Below are positions 38,931 through 53,717 of a stretch of 64,000 nucleotides of DNA, piece after piece. Source of the DNA: Kalmusia sp. IMI 367209 (taxonomy: Eukaryota > Ascomycota > Dothideomycetes > Pleosporales > Didymosphaeriaceae). The position numbers and the translations under genes are program-made. The notes beneath the pieces were generated by a model. It saw only the letters and a program-made list of their open reading frames with translations, was not told where the DNA came from and ran no database searches. Positions within the stretch are counted from its first letter, which is position 1. Each line of letters opens with the position of its first letter. Where the stretch lies: positions 556,001-620,000 of the forward strand of contig JAPEUQ010000020.1 in NCBI GenBank assembly GCA_027946365.1. The letters are read 5' to 3'.

Positions 38931-39002
38931 GGCTCTATAGACTCTATAAATAGAGCCTATAGAGTCAGCTCTACAGGCTCTATAGATAAGTCTATAGAGC
39001 CA
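38931..39002. repeat. CTCTATAG inverted-repeat cluster in G4 LTR
   Basis: Alternating GGCTCTATAG and CTATAGAGCC units able to fold into hairpins. There are more units here than in the other LTR (near 32463-32505), explaining the LTR length difference. Confidence 0.6.
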
Positions 39003-39144
39003 TTATATAATTATATTATATATCTATATTATACTCAGCATTACTTCTATAATTATAATACTAGTCCTCTTAATTCTATTAATTATTACTATTAATACTA
39101 TTATTATCGTAATTCTGTTGCGGCGTGGTAGCCGTAATAGTAAT

Positions 39145-39827
39145 AATAATTAATAAAGTATAGAAAAAAGAAGAAATAGAAATCTAAGTAAGAATACTAA
39201 GAAATAAATAAAGAAGAAAAGTAATAATATTTTAAAAATAAGATCTATTTATTTTATAGTAAAATAGGTCATTTTAGGAAAGACTACTTAAAGAAAAATA
39301 AAAAAATAAAGATTAGAGTAATATATATTATAATACTCTAGACTACTCTAATAACTAAAGAATAATAATATTATTTTATTAAAGTATAAATTTTAAACTA
39401 ACTTATAACGTAATTATATTAGATATATAGAAGTTAGAAATATAGGGGTAATAGATATAGAAGTAAAGTTATTATTAGTAGAATAATATTAGAAAGAACT
39501 CTATAAATAGCTCTATAATAATAGAGATCTATAATAAAATATAACTTAATTTAAATTTAAATATATACTAACTATATAAATCTATTATAGACCTAGTATA
39601 AAAGGAAAAATAGATACTAGTATTATAAGAAAGAATATTAAGAGATAGAAATATAATCTAGATATTATTTATATATCTTTTATAAAATAATAAATATAAT
39701 ATTAAGTTATATTATATATATAATTATAATAAATGATATTAGAAGTATATAATCCTATAATGAGATAAATACTATAATAAATAATATAAAATATATAAGA
39801 ATAATAAATATCTTATAAAGTAGTTAT
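39145..39827 (+). pseudogene. G2 gag 3' part with zinc knuckle
   Basis: G2 gag resumes after G4. At about 39240-39295 the + strand reads KIYLFYSKIGHFRKDYLK, a CCHC zinc knuckle with Cys codons mutated to Tyr or Ser. The protease region follows and is cut by E3. Confidence 0.8.
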
Positions 39828-41053
39828 ACTATATTAGTTTTCTTAAAATAGTATTAATTATCTTTTTTAAAATCTTTTAAATTCTTTTATATTTAATATT
39901 AGTATAGACTTTATTAATAGTTACTTTAATCTAGTAACTAAATCTAGTCTATATAACTATTTAATTTTATAATAACTTAAGTTTCGTTTACTTAAGTATT
40001 TTTATAACCTAAAATATATAAAACTACTATAAACTCTATATCTAAAAAAGTTTACTTATTTTATATATAATAATCTAGATATCTACTATCTTATTATTAT
40101 TATTATTTAAATAGCGTATCTAGTCTAACTTTACTATACTAAGAAGAATTTTATATATCTAGATAATACTCTTATTATCTAATAATTTATAAATAAACTT
40201 TTAGTTATTACTTTTTATTACTAGAATGATATCTTTAGTACTTATCTAGTATATAATACCCTAAAGCTTCTATCTCTATAATAGTACTATATATCTATTA
40301 AAGATAATTATATTTATATTCTTTAGATTTATTATTATTATCTATTTTAGTTTATATACCTTAAGCATCTACTTTATATTTAAGTATAGAGTCTTCTACT
40401 ATCCTTCCTTATATTACTTTTTAAGTATTTTATAAACTAGGTAGATAATCCTATAGTCTTTATATAATATAACTATTTTTAACTAGACTCTATATATATA
40501 TTATATAAAATCTATAAGAACTCTAATATATACGTTATTATTTATAAAAAGATAGTAGAACTAGTAGTAGATGATTAGATAGTAAGATTAATTTTAATAT
40601 ATATATTTTTTTATAGATAAAGTAGAAGCTAGATAATATATAAATAATAGTTATTAATATAAAATTATATAGTTTACGCGGTATACCTAGTCTAGTAAAA
40701 AGAAGGAGAATATTATAAAATAGAGAGATTACTATTTATAATAATTTATTAATAGAGAGAAGACTATAACTTAATATAACTACTATTATAATAGGCTTAT
40801 TTTTAATAAATAATATATATATCGTGTCTTCTCTCTTTATTTAAGTTAAATAACTTTTAATTAGAATATATACTAAGTCTTACTTAGATAATTTTATTAG
40901 ATTAATCTAATAAGTTTACTAAAGTATAAATTCTTTATATTATTCTCTTTTATACGCCTTCTTAAGTTATAAAGTAGGAGAGGAATTATTACTATTTTAT
41001 TATTTACTATCCTTTTTAGCTATTATATCTTCTACTATAAATTTAATATAATA
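39828..41053 (+). mobile_element. Element E, copy 3 (1.23 kb)
   Basis: Heavily RIPped full-length copy in the opposite orientation to E1. It starts ACTATATTAGTTTTCTT, a RIP form of the E1 start, and ends in an AT-rich tail. It is flanked by a near-perfect 13-bp duplication (39815-39827 ATAAAGTAGTTAT, 41054-41066 ATAAACTAGTTAT). Length agrees with E1 (1222 bp), supporting this as the full unit. Confidence 0.7.
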
Positions 41054-41066
41054 ATAAACTAGTTAT

Positions 41067-41824
41067 CTATTAGATTAATAACTATAAATATAATTTTATA
41101 CTAAACCTAAGAATATAGATTAAAATATTCTAATAAGGAATATAAATAGCTACTATAGAATAAATATTAAGTAATATACTATATATTCTATACCTTAAAA
41201 AGGAAAAAGTAGTCTATAGTGGGTCACTAGAGTATTAATAACTCAATAAAAGGGAATATATAAAGGATAATTATTAATAATATAAATAGATTAATTATAA
41301 ATATATAATTAATCTATAAATCTAATATATTATATAGATATAATATATTATTATATAAAATAAAATTAGAACTATATAAAATTACTAGAAGGAACTAAAT
41401 TAACTAAATTAGAATAGAAAATAAAACCTTTAGACTTAATTTAAAAAGATTTAGAGGATAAATTATATATAAAAAGAATTCTAATAAATAAAAAAATATC
41501 TATATTAGAAATCTTAGAATAAGAGATATATATATAAATTATATAGATATTCTATTATTAAGATAATTATAGTATACACCTATCTAATAAAGAAAGAAGT
41601 AAATACTTCTTATAAAAAAGAAATAGAAGAATAAAAAACTAAGATATTATTAACTAAAGAGTCTTACTAGTAAGAATATTATAAAATAGACTTAATTATA
41701 GATATAATAAATATACCTACTTATAATAATATATATATAAGAAAGAAAAGTATAGATACTATTAAATAGTAGAGTATAAATTATAATTATTTTATTTTAA
41801 ATAGTAGAGAAATAAAATTATAAT
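41067..41824 (+). pseudogene. G2 protease and early pol segment
   Basis: Reverse complement of about 27780-28490 in G1, so the gag-pol junction and protease region of G2. It ends in the duplication ATAAT (41820-41824), where G3 inserted. Confidence 0.75.
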
Positions 41825-42979
41825 TATTATATATAGGGGTTATTTATTTTAAGTAGACTAAGTAAAATAGGCTTTAGAAGGTCTAGTACTAATTAATTAA
41901 GTAATAGATAAAGCATACTACTTTAATAAAGTATATTAAAGCTAATATTATCTTATATTAATCTAAGTAAGAGATAAGTTAATAATTTAAGTTAACTATA
42001 AGGAATCTAATAAAGACTAGAAATCTTTCTTTTTATATATTTTTCTTTAGTTCTAGATATCTCATCTATTTCCTAATATCTTTAATCTTAGTAAGATATT
42101 ATTTCTAATATAAAATATTATTTTTATTTTAATATCTTTTTATTTTAATTCTTTTTAGTAGGATATTATTATATAATTACTAAGTTACTAATTCTATTAA
42201 TTTATTTAAAAATCTTATTATATTTATTATATCTATTATAGATTCGCCTATAATTATTTATTATATATAATTCTTTAATCTATTAATAGATATTATTAAT
42301 ACTCACTTCCCTTTTATAGTAATTATTTTAATATTATTTAATTTTTATTATATTATTAATTTCCTATTAGATATTTATAAAGATATATTACTACTATCTT
42401 TTAATTTATCTTATAAATCTTCTTAATTATATCTAAAGTCTCTAAACCTTTAGTTATATTTTATTAAAAATATATATCCTATATTATTTTCTAGAATCTT
42501 GAAATAATTTATAAGTATACTTATTATAAAGAAAAGAATTTATAATACTTTATAAATACTATATCTAACTACTATACTAGTTATTTAACTATTTATTCTA
42601 AGTATAGTCTTTAGGTACTAGAAAAGAATAGAAAAGAATTTAAGTAGAATATTATTATAAGAAGATTAAACTTCTTATTATTAAAGAGTATTAAGCTACT
42701 ACTATTATAAAGACTATTTATTTTTATTATAAACTATTTACTATTAAGAAGACTAAATATATACTAGTCTTTTATAATCTTTATATAGCATCTTCTATAG
42801 ATTATCTAGAGTAAGAAAAGATTTTAAAGAATATAATTACTACTACTATTTTTAAACTACTATTACTTAAATCATTAACTAACCTAGGCTAATTATAGGC
42901 TAACTTCTTCTTTTTAATCTTTTTTTTTTATTTTAACTTTTCTATTTTTTTAACTTTAGTTTAGCTCCTTCTTTTAGAT

Positions 42980-45900
42980 TTATTCCTATAGGTTCTACTT
43001 ATAGTGGTCTAATACTAGTTTTTATAATTTATAAGATTTTATAATAGTTTTAGATATTTTAGTCCTTTAGTTATTCTTTTTACTTAACTAAATATTTTTA
43101 CTAACTTTTAAATTTCTATAGATTTTTAATTATCTTAATTTTATATTCTTTATCTTTAAGTTCTAGTATAGTTTCTAGTTTAGTATTAATTAGTACTAAT
43201 TTTAGTAGAGATTTATAGAATACTAAATATATATAAATTCCTTATAATAGCTTAAGTTTAAAATTTACTAGTTCTACTTTTTTAATAATTTTAAATAATT
43301 TTATTTATAAACTATTAAGCTTATTACTAGATCTTTTAGTTTTTAAATTTTTTTATAATAGAAAAACTTTATCCTTCTTCTTAAGAATTAGTCTTTTAAT
43401 TCTTTTTTATTTACCTATTTAGATATTATAAGATTATTTATTTTAATATTTTCTTATAACTATTAGTATAACTTATTTATAAGTTAAGCTTTTCTTTTTA
43501 TTAAGGTGGCTATACTAATTATATCCCTTAAATCTTAATAGGCTATTGGCTTATATCTATAGTTTATATAATATAATAATTACTTAGTTATACTTAACTA
43601 TAAGTTATTATATACTAGTTATATTATAGATAATAACTTTATCTAGTTATTTTATAGTTTATTTATATATATTTATAAGTATTACTCTAGGGTTTAGTTA
43701 ATTCTTTCTATTTATCCATCTATTTATAGATAAAAACTTATTAAGAGTTTCCTTTTAATATCTAGTTTTACTAATAACGTTTTCTAAAACTTAAATATAA
43801 AGAGTTTATCTCTATTTATAAAGATTTATTCTAGTCTTTTATAATTTATAATAAGGGTTTATTTTACTTTATAAGTTATTTCTAAGACTATAATTACTTC
43901 TATTATTAAGATAAAATATATGGCTTTAGTTAATTATTTTATAATTATTAATATTAAGTTATATACTCTATTTAATCTAGATTTTATTAATACTAAGAGC
44001 TTTACTATAAAGTCTATTATTATATAGGTTTATAGTCTCTAAGGCAGTTATAAGGGTTATAATAATCTATAAGACTTATATTTCTTAGGCTTATTTTTAA
44101 GTAGGCTAAATAATTATTTATAATTTCTATTATTTATATTTTTAGATTTTAGATATTATATTTATTACTAAGCTACTAAATTATTTTATCTATCCCTATA
44201 TATTTCTATTTTTAGATTTATAAAGTTATTATATTATTTTAATTATATAGTAGTTATCTACTACTATTCTTTCTAAGTTATTTCTTTTAATTTTTTTAAA
44301 ATATTCTACTAGTCTATATTATTTTTATTACTCTTTTAATAATCTTACGTAGTTTTAATAGTTCTTAATTTCTAGTCTTTAGTAGATAATACTAGTAAAC
44401 TTAATATACTCTATAGTCTAGTTATATTTAAGTATATTATCTTTATTATATATTAATATTATATTATATATGGTTAAATTATTATTTCCTATTAAGTTAT
44501 TTCTCTAACCAAGTATATCTACTACGTTATTTAGTATTCCGGCTCTATAATAGAATAGATTTTAAAATTAAAGTTAACTAATATTTTTAACTACTTAATT
44601 TATTATTAGTTTAGTTTTTAGTTATAGTAAAGCTGGTTAGATTTTTATAATTTAAAAAGATTTTTATTTATTTTAATATTTCTAGTAACTATATTTTTAT
44701 TATTTAAAGACTTTAACTACTACTAGTAGTTTCTTATTATAAATATTATAATTTAGTTCTACTTCTAAGAACTTTCTTATATAATAAAATACTAGTCTCT
44801 ATTTCCTATCTTTATATTCTTATAATAGTATAGTAGCTAGTATATAGTCTAATATATTAATTTCTATTTATTTTCTTTTATTAAGTTATTTATTTATAAT
44901 ATTAATACTTCTAGAAATAGTTATTTTAGTTCTTTAAATACTTTTTCTTATTCCTTATTTTAATTATAGTCTACTTCCTTTTTAGTAATTTCTATTAGGG
45001 TACTATAATATTTAAATATCCTTTAATAAACTTTTAATAGAAGTTAATAAATTTTAAAAAAATTATATCTTTTATATAGTTTTTAGTATTAGCTATTTCT
45101 ATACTATTTATACTTTTTTTTAGATCTATGGCCACTCCTTAGTCTAAAATAATAAACCCTAAATAGTTAATTTTTTTAATATAAAACTTATATTTATCTA
45201 GATAGAATAGTAGGTCGTATTATTTTATTTTATCTAATACTTTTTAATATATTTAATATATTTCTCTAGTATACCTTAGAGTAGATTAATATATTATCTA
45301 GGTATACTATATAGAATATATCAAGTATTTATATAAGACTTTATTTACTAGGGCTTAAAAGATTACTAGTATATTTATTAATTTAAAGGATATAATTATA
45401 TATTTATATAGTCTATATCTAGTCTTAAAGATTATTTTTATTTATAGCCTTTTTAATTCTTATCTAATGATAATTATCTTATATATTAAATTTTATAAAT
45501 TATTTTATTTTTAGAGTTATTCTATAAACTTCTATATTAAGGATAGTAGATATCTATTCTTTTTATAATATTATTTAGCTATCTATAGTTTATATAAAGC
45601 TATAACTATTTATTTTTCTTTAAAATAAATAATATTAGTAACGCTATTAAACTCTTACTAACTCTTATAAATCTCCTTTTAATATTCTTTTTAATATACT
45701 TTTTAGTTCTTATTATTAATTATAGGATAAGGGTATATTAGTTTTAAGTATAATTTTATATCTTCTTCTAGAATAATTTTATAATTCTAGTCTTAGTATT
45801 TTAATAAATTTATTTTATTATATTCTTTAAATAGCTTTTATATTCTTTATATTTTTAAAAATTATAAATTAAGTTTTTATTATTTCTTTAGTCTTTAGTT

Positions 45901-48440
45901 TTTGTATCTATATAACTTCTATCTATTAAGGGTCTTTTTTTTAAATCTTCTAATTTATTATAGTAATATCCTTCTAATTTTTACTATTATAAATATTATT
46001 TATAGTTATATAACGCCACCTAGTCTAACTTATAAACCTATAGCACTTTACTAATACTTAAGTATATATACTACTAATAACTTCCTTTAACTATCCTATA
46101 TACTCTTAAGACCTCCTTATTATGGTTATCTTTGGTAATCCCAAATTAAACTTACTATTTATAATATATAATATTTATAAGGGCTTTAGCGTACGCCTTA
46201 TTATCTATAAAGTAGATAATAGAACTATAGATAATAGATTTAGACGGTTCGGTAAGGTTAATTCTAATATAAAAGTTATTTATAAATATAGTAGAATCTA
46301 GATAATATATTAATAATAGTCGTTTATACAAGATTACGTAGTATACCTAACCTAGAGAAGAAAGAGAATATGTTAATAAGGCGGATATTAACGTTATAGT
46401 TAGTAAGGTAAAGAGATAATGATTACTACTTATAATAATTTTAATAGATGGCGACTTATTATGGCTACTACCATAATAAGAAATTATTATTAAAAGATAG
46501 TACGCGTACCGTGTCCTTTCTTTAATAAATTAAATAACTTTTAATTAGAGTGTACGCCAAGCCTCACTTTATAATCTAGCGTAATAATCTTATAATCTAA
46601 TCTAATAATCTAATAAGTCTAATAAAAATATAATATCTTTACTATTAATACCTTTTAAAATATCTTTTAAGTTAAAAAAGTAGGAGGGAACCACTACTAT
46701 CTTTTTTAGTTTACTATCCTTTATACTACGTACAATCTTTCGATGATTAAAATATATATAATAGTTATATAACTCTAGCTTCTATTAAATATTTAGTTAT
46801 TTCTATTATTTACTAGTTAATATCTAGATTATATTTAATTAGTTATTATATTTTATTATTATATTAAGGATTCTATATTTATAATAGGTATCTTTTATTT
46901 TTTTATAAAGTTTTTAATTTATAGGGTTATTATTTCTATCTCTAGTTATATTTTTTTCTAAGTTATATTCTATTATTAAATTATTAACTAAACTAATAAA
47001 TATTAAGTATCTTTTACTTTATATTATAACCCTTATTTTTCTATTATTTAGGGTGAGATAATTATAATTTATACTCTACTATCTAATAGTATCTATATTT
47101 TTCTTTCTTATATATATACTATTATAGGTAGATATATTTATTATATTTATAATTAAGTCTATTTTATAATATTCTTACTAGTGAGACTCTTTAGTTAGTA
47201 GTATCTTAGTTTTTTATTCTTTTATTCCTTTTTTTATAAAAAGTATCCGCTTTCTTTTTTACTAAATAGATATATACTATAATTATCTTAATAATAGAAT
47301 ATCTATATAATTTATATATATATCTCTTATTCTAAGATCTCTAGTATAGATATTTTTTCTACTTATTAGAATTCTTCTTTATATATAATCTATTCCTCTA
47401 AATCTTTTTAAATTAGATCTAAAGATTTTATTTCTAGTTCTAATTTAGTTAATTTAATTCCTTCTAATAATTTTTATATAGTTTTAATTTTATTTTATAT
47501 AATAATATATTATATCTATATAATATATTAAGTCTATAGACTAGTTATATATTTATAATTAATCTATTTATATTATTAGTAGTCATTCTTTATATATTTC
47601 CTTTTATTAAGGTATTAATACTCTAGTGACCCGCTATAGACTACTTCTTTCTTTTTAAGGTATAAAATATATAGTATATTATTTAATATTTATTTTATAG
47701 TAACTATTTATATTTATTATTAAGATATCTTAATTTATATTTTTAAGTTTAGTATAAAATCGCGTTTATAGTTACTAGTCTAATAGATGACTAGTCTATA
47801 AAGTATTTACTATTTTTATATATTTTATATTATTTATTATAGTATTTATCTTATTATAGAATTATATACTTCTAGTACTATTTATTATAATTATATATAT
47901 AGTATAACTTAATATTATATTTATTATTCTATAAAAAGATATATAAATAATATTCTAATTATATTTCTATCTCTTAGTATTCTTTTATATAGTATTAATA
48001 TCCGTTTTTCTTTTATACTAGGTCTATAGTAGATTCGTATAGTTAATATATATCTATATATAGGTTAAGTTATACTCTATTATAGATCCCTACTATTATA
48101 GGGCTATTTATAAGATTCTTTTTAATATTATTTTACTAATAATAGCTTTACTTCTATATCTATTATCTTAGTATTCCTAACTCTTATATATCTAATATAG
48201 TTACGTTATAAGTTAATCTAGAATTTATACTTTAGTAAGATAATATTATTATTCCTTAGTTATTAGAGTAATCTAGAGTATTATAATATATATTACTTTA
48301 ATCTTTATTTTTTTATTTTTCTTTAGGTAGTCTTTCCTAAAATGACCTATTTTACTATAGAATAAATAGGCCTTATTTTTAAAGTATTATTACTTTTCTT
48401 CTTTATTTATTTTTTAGTATCCTTACTTAGGTTTTTTTTT
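42980..48440 (-). pseudogene. G3 pol and 3' gag remnant
   Basis: Same order as G1: chromodomain near 43000-43150, integrase near 43600-43800, RT near 45130-45480, zinc-knuckle end of gag near 48310-48390. E2 (46015-46760) splits the segment between RT and protease. RIP stops occur throughout. Confidence 0.82.
46015..46760 (+). mobile_element. Element E, copy 2, 5'-truncated
   Basis: A 746-bp copy lacking the first ~475 bp of the E1 unit but keeping the same end (CGATGATTAAAATATATATA). It is bounded by a perfect 13-bp duplication ATAGTTATATAAC (46002-46014, 46761-46773). Truncation at one end with TSDs flanking the truncated form shows it was shortened at insertion, as in target-primed reverse transcription. 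Relatively GC-rich, so younger than G3. Confidence 0.75.
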
Positions 48441-48449
48441 TTTTTTCTA

Positions 48450-49314
48450 TACTTTATTAATTATTATTACGTTATTATCTTAGTTATACTTAATCTTAAT
48501 TATTTTTTTAGTACTTAAGGTTTATTAGTTTAGACTAAAGGGTTTTCCTTTCTTCTCTTATTATTATTTATAGAGGCGGTTATTAATTCTAATAGATAGT
48601 TTAATTATTTTATTTAGAATTTCTACTTTCTTATAGTAGATTAGTTTATTCTTAATTATCTCTTTTAGTCTATTATAGTAGGCTACTCTAAGTAGTATAT
48701 TATCCTAATTAATTTTAGTTATTAGATATCTAAAGTCTATAACGTATATTCTAATTAATTATCTTTAATAAAGTAATTAGATTTTATATTCTATCTAGTA
48801 TTCTATATCTACTTCTTTAAATATAATTAATATTTTTTTTAAAGTATTTTTAGCTTTAGAATATTTTCTTTATATTATTTATATATTCTTTTATCTTAGC
48901 TTTATTATTTAGATAGTCTTCTATAAGGGGTTAAAACTAGTCTACTAGTTTTTTTATTATATAGAGTTTTACTATAAGGATTTTTACTTAGTTAGTTCTA
49001 AAGCTATTAGTGTAAAATCTAAAGTATAACTCTATATTAATATAAAAGGTTTTAATTTTCTTTATATCTCTATTAAACTTTTCTAGAGAGGAAACTTTAA
49101 TAGATACTTTTAATAATCTTTATAGGGTTACTACTACTATCTACTCTATATAAGCTATAAGCGTTTAAATTTATTCTATTTACGCTTCTAGTAGTATTAT
49201 TAAATTAATAGTTAATATTATAATATTACTACTAATTACTATATATAAGCTACTTAATAGTATATTAATTATTATTATTTTAATATATTACTAGGATCTA
49301 TTAGATAGTTAAAG
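48450..49314 (-). pseudogene. G3 gag, N-terminal part
   Basis: Homologous to 30406-31284 in G1 but without E at the equivalent site; the T-rich run at 48430-48447 marks the empty E1 target. Degenerate, no function. Confidence 0.7.
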
Positions 49315-49797
49315 TATTATATATAGGGTTATTTATCTTAAGTAGACTAAGTAGGTAGGCTTTAAGAGATCTAGTACTAGTTAATTAGGTAATAGATAAA
49401 GTTTATACTACTTTAATAAAGTATATTAAAGCTAATATTATCTTATATTAATCTAGGTAAGAGATAAGTTAATAATTTAAGTTAATTATAAGGAATTTAA
49501 TAAAGACTAAAAATCTTCCTCCTTATATATCCTTTCTCTAGTCCCGGATGTCTTATCTATTTCCTAATATCTCTAATCTTAATAGGATATTATTTTTAAT
49601 ATAAGATATTATTTTTATTTTAGTATCTTTTTTATTTTAGTTCTTTTAGTAGGATATTATTATATAACTACTAAATTATTAACTCTATTAGTTTATTTAA
49701 GAATCATATTATATCTATTATATCTATTATAGGTTTACTTATAATTACTTATTATACGTAATTTTTTGGCCTATTAACAGGTGCTATTAATAATAAT

Positions 49798-52700
49798 ATA
49801 GAGTAAGAAAGTATTTAATATCTATTAATCTAGTTAATAATTTAATAATAAAATATAACTTAGAAAAAATATAACTAGAGATAGGAATAATAATCCTATA
49901 GATTAGAAACTTTATAGAAAAATAAAAGATATCTATTATAAATATAAAATCCTTTAATATAATAATAGAATATAATTAGCTAGTTAAGTATAATCTAAAT
50001 ATTAACTAGTAAATAATAGAAATAACTAAATACTTAATAGAAGCTAAAATTATATAACTATAAATAATATCTATAGTAGTAAAAATTAAAAGGATATTAC
50101 TATAATAGATTAGAAAGATCTAAAAAAAGAATCCTTAGTAAATAAAAGTTATATAGATATAAAAACTAGAGACTAAAAAATAATAAAAATTTAATCTATA
50201 ATTTCTAAAAAATATAAGAAATATAAAAAACTATTTAAAGAATATAATAAAATAGAATTACTAGAATACTAAAACTAGAATTATAAAATTATTTTTAAAA
50301 GAAGATATAAAATTATACCTAGGACTAATATACCCCTTATTCTATAGTTAATAATAAGAACTAAAAAGTATATTAAGAAGAATATTAAAAGGGGATTTAT
50401 AAGAGTTAATAAGAGTTTAATAGTATTACTAATATTATTTATTTTAAAGAAAAATAGATAGCTATAACTTTATATAGACTATAAATAGCTAAATAATATT
50501 ATAAAAAAGAATAGATATCTACTATTCTTAATATAGAAGCTTATAAAATAACTCTAAAGAGTAAAATAATTTATAAAATTTAATATATAAGATAATTACT
50601 ATTAAATAAGAATTAAAGAAGACTATAAATAAAAATAATCTTTAAGACTAAATATAAATTATATAAATATATAATTATATTCTTTAGATTAATAAATATA
50701 CTAGTAACCTTTTAAGCCCTAGTAAATAAAATCTTATATAAATACTTAGATATATTCTATATAGTATATCTAGATAATATATTAATCTACTTCTAAGATA
50801 TACTAGAGGAATATATTAAATATATTAAGAAAGTACTAAATAAAATAAAATAATATAATCTACTATTCTATCTAAATAAATATAAGTTCTATATTAAAAA
50901 CTAACTATTTAGATTTTATTATTTTAGATTAAGGAGTGGCCATAAACCTAAAAAAGTATAGATAATATAAAAATAGCTAATACTAAAAACTATATAAAGA
51001 TATAATTCTTTTTAAAGTTTATTAACTTTTATTAGAAGTTTATTAAAGGATATTTAAATACTATAGTATCTCTAATAGAGATTACTAAAAGGAAAATAGA
51101 CTATAATTAAAATAAGGAATAAGAAAAAATATTTAAAAAGCTAAAATAACTATTCCTAGAAACACTAATATTATAGATAAATAACCTAATAAAAAGAAAG
51201 TAAGTAGAAATTAATATATTAGATTATATACTAGCTACTATACTATTATAAAAATATAAAGATAAAAATAGAAACTAGTATTCTATTATATAAAAAAGTT
51301 CTTAGAATAGAACTAAATTATAATATTTATAATAAGAAACTACTAGTAGTAGTAGTAGAAGTCTTTAAATAATAGAAAATATAGTTACTAAAAATATTAA
51401 AATAGATAGTAGTCTTTTTAAATTATAAAAATCTAATTAGCTTTATTATAATTAAGAAATTAAACTAATAATAAATTAGATAATTAGAAATATTAATTAA
51501 CTTTAATTTTAAAATCTATTATAGAACCAAAATACTAAATAACGTAATAGATATACTTAATTAGAGAAATGACTTAATAGAAAATAATAATCTAACTATA
51601 TATAATATAGTATTAATATATAATAAAGATAATATACTTAAATATAACTAGATTATAGAGTATATTAAGTTTACTAGTATTATCTACTAAGGATTAGAAA
51701 TTAAAAATTATTAAAACTACGTAAGATTACTAGAAGAGTAATAAAATAATATAGACTAGTAAAATATTTTAGAAAAGTTAAAAAGATAGCTTAGAAAGAA
51801 TAATAATAGATAACTACTATATAACTAAAGTAATATAATAACTTTATAAATTTAAAAATAGGAATATATAGAAATAGATAAAATAATTTAATAACTTAAC
51901 TATAAATATAATATTTAAAACCTAAGAACGTAAATAATAAAAGTTATAGATAACTATTTAATCTATTTAAAAAAATAAGTCTAAGAGATATAAATTTTAT
52001 AGATTATTATAATTCTTATAACCATTTTAGAGATTATAGATCTATATAATAATAGACTTTATAATAAAGTTCTTAGTATTAATAAAATCTAATTAAATAG
52101 AGTATATAACTTAATATTAGTAATTATAAAATAATTAACTAAAGTTATATACTTTATTTTAATAATAAAATAATTATAGTTCCTAGAAATAATTTATAAA
52201 CTAGAATAAACCCTTATTATAAATTATAGAAGACTAGAGTAAATTTTTATAAATAGAGATAAACTCTTTATATTTAAGTTTTAAAAAATATTATTAGTAA
52301 AACTAGGTATTAAAAGGAAACTCTTAATAAGTTTTTATCTATAAATGAATAAATAAACGGAAAGAGTTAACTAAACCTAGAGTAATATTTATAGATATAT
52401 ATAAATAAACTATAAGATAATTAAATAGAATTATTATCTATAGTATAACTAATATATAATAGCTTATAGTTAAGTATAACTAAGTAATTACCACATTACG
52501 TAAATTATAAATATAAGTTAATAGCCTATTAAGATCTAAGGATATAATTAGCATACCCATCTTAATAAAAAGAAAAGCTTAACTTATAAATAAACTATAC
52601 TAATAGCTATAAGAAAATATTAAAAAAAGGAATCTCATAATATCTAAATAGGCGAATAAAAAAAAATTAAGAAATTAATCCTTAAGAAGGGGATAAAGTC

Positions 52701-53717
52701 TTTCTATTACGAAAAATTTAAAGATTAAAAGACCTAGTAATAAACTTAATAGTCTATAAATAAAACTATTAAAAATTATTAAAAAGTAGAATTAGTAAAT
52801 TTTAAACTTAAGCTACTATAAGAAATCTATATATACTTAGTATTTTATAAATCCCTACTAGAATTAGTACTAATTAATATTAAGCTAAAAATTATACTAG
52901 AACTTAAAAATAAAGAATATAAAATTAAGATAATTAAGAATCTATAGAAATTTAAAAGTTAGTAGAAATATTTAATTAAGTAGAAAGAATAGCTAGAGGA
53001 TTAAAATACCTAGAAGTTACTATAAAATTTTATAAATTATAAGAAACTAAACTACTATAAGTAAAACCTATAGAAGAAAGGATAGATACTAGAAAGAAGG
53101 AGAGGTTAAAAAGAATAAGAGGATTAAAAGATAAGTTAGCCTATAATTAGTCTAGATTAATTAATAGTTTAATTAATAATAGTTTAGAAATAATATTAAT
53201 AATTATATTCTTTAAAATAGTCTTATGGTCTCTAAACTCTCTATAACGCCAGTAATATAAAGATTATAATATATAAAAGAATACTTTTTTTTTTTCTATT
53301 ATTATAAGTTTTATTTTAAGATGAGTAATTACTTCTTTAGTACGTAAAAGAGTAAGTTATTTCTAATACTTCTTATTCTAAACCCTTTCCTACTCTTTTT
53401 AAATATCTAAAGGCTATACTTAGTCTAAAGAAAAGATAACTAATATATTAATTAAATAAAGTTTTTATAAAATAATATATTTTTATCTTCTTATATTACT
53501 TATACTTAAAAGATATTATAATCCTTAAGCTTTAACTCGCGGTATAATTATAATAATAAATAGTAGATATTTTTATAACCCTTAATATAATTAGGAAGAC
53601 TAGAGAATAAAAAAATAGTAAATATAAATATCTATCTTTATATAAATACTTAACCCTAACTAATAATATAGTAGAAACTAAATAATATTAAAATAATAAT
53701 TATAAAAGGAGAGTAAA
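49798..53717 (+). pseudogene. G2 pol: RT to chromodomain
   Basis: Pol of G2 resumes after G3. RT near 50680-50940: YLDIFYIVYLDNILIYF with the catalytic Asp mutated to Asn, then DILEEYIKYIKK. RNase H follows to about 51400. The integrase C-terminal part is near 52290-52400 (IKRKLLISFYL). The chromodomain is near 52920-53040 (KFKS..KYLIK.KE). A poly-T/poly-A-rich end and a purine tract lead to the 3' LTR. Very heavy RIP. Confidence 0.82.

Larger units (their letters stand above)
32239..39139 (-). mobile_element. Gypsy element G4 (second family)
   Basis: LTRs at 32239-32638 (400 bp) and 38704-39139 (436 bp), flanked by TSD GTAAT (32234-32238, 39140-39144). The LTR starts TATAATAAGCGGCCGTGAGG on the left copy; the right LTR keeps the GC-rich end GCGGCGTGGTAGCCG. 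The LTRs differ by an extra ~36 bp of CTCTATAG-type repeats in the right copy. The - strand direction comes from the purine tract AAGAGGGGGAAATAG (complement of about 32639-32653) and the pol motifs. Its family differs from G1-3 and G5 in LTR and length. Confidence 0.92.
41825..49792 (-). mobile_element. Gypsy element G3 with E2 inside
   Basis: LTRs of about 478 bp (41825-42301, 49315-49792) and TSD ATAAT (41820-41824, 49793-49797), inserted in G2 pol. The right LTR keeps less mutated sequence (CCTATTAACAGGTGC near 49770-49784). A purine tract (AAAAGGGAAGTGAG on the - strand) sits next to the left LTR. Length is about 7.2 kb without E2. Same family and direction as G1. Confidence 0.92.
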
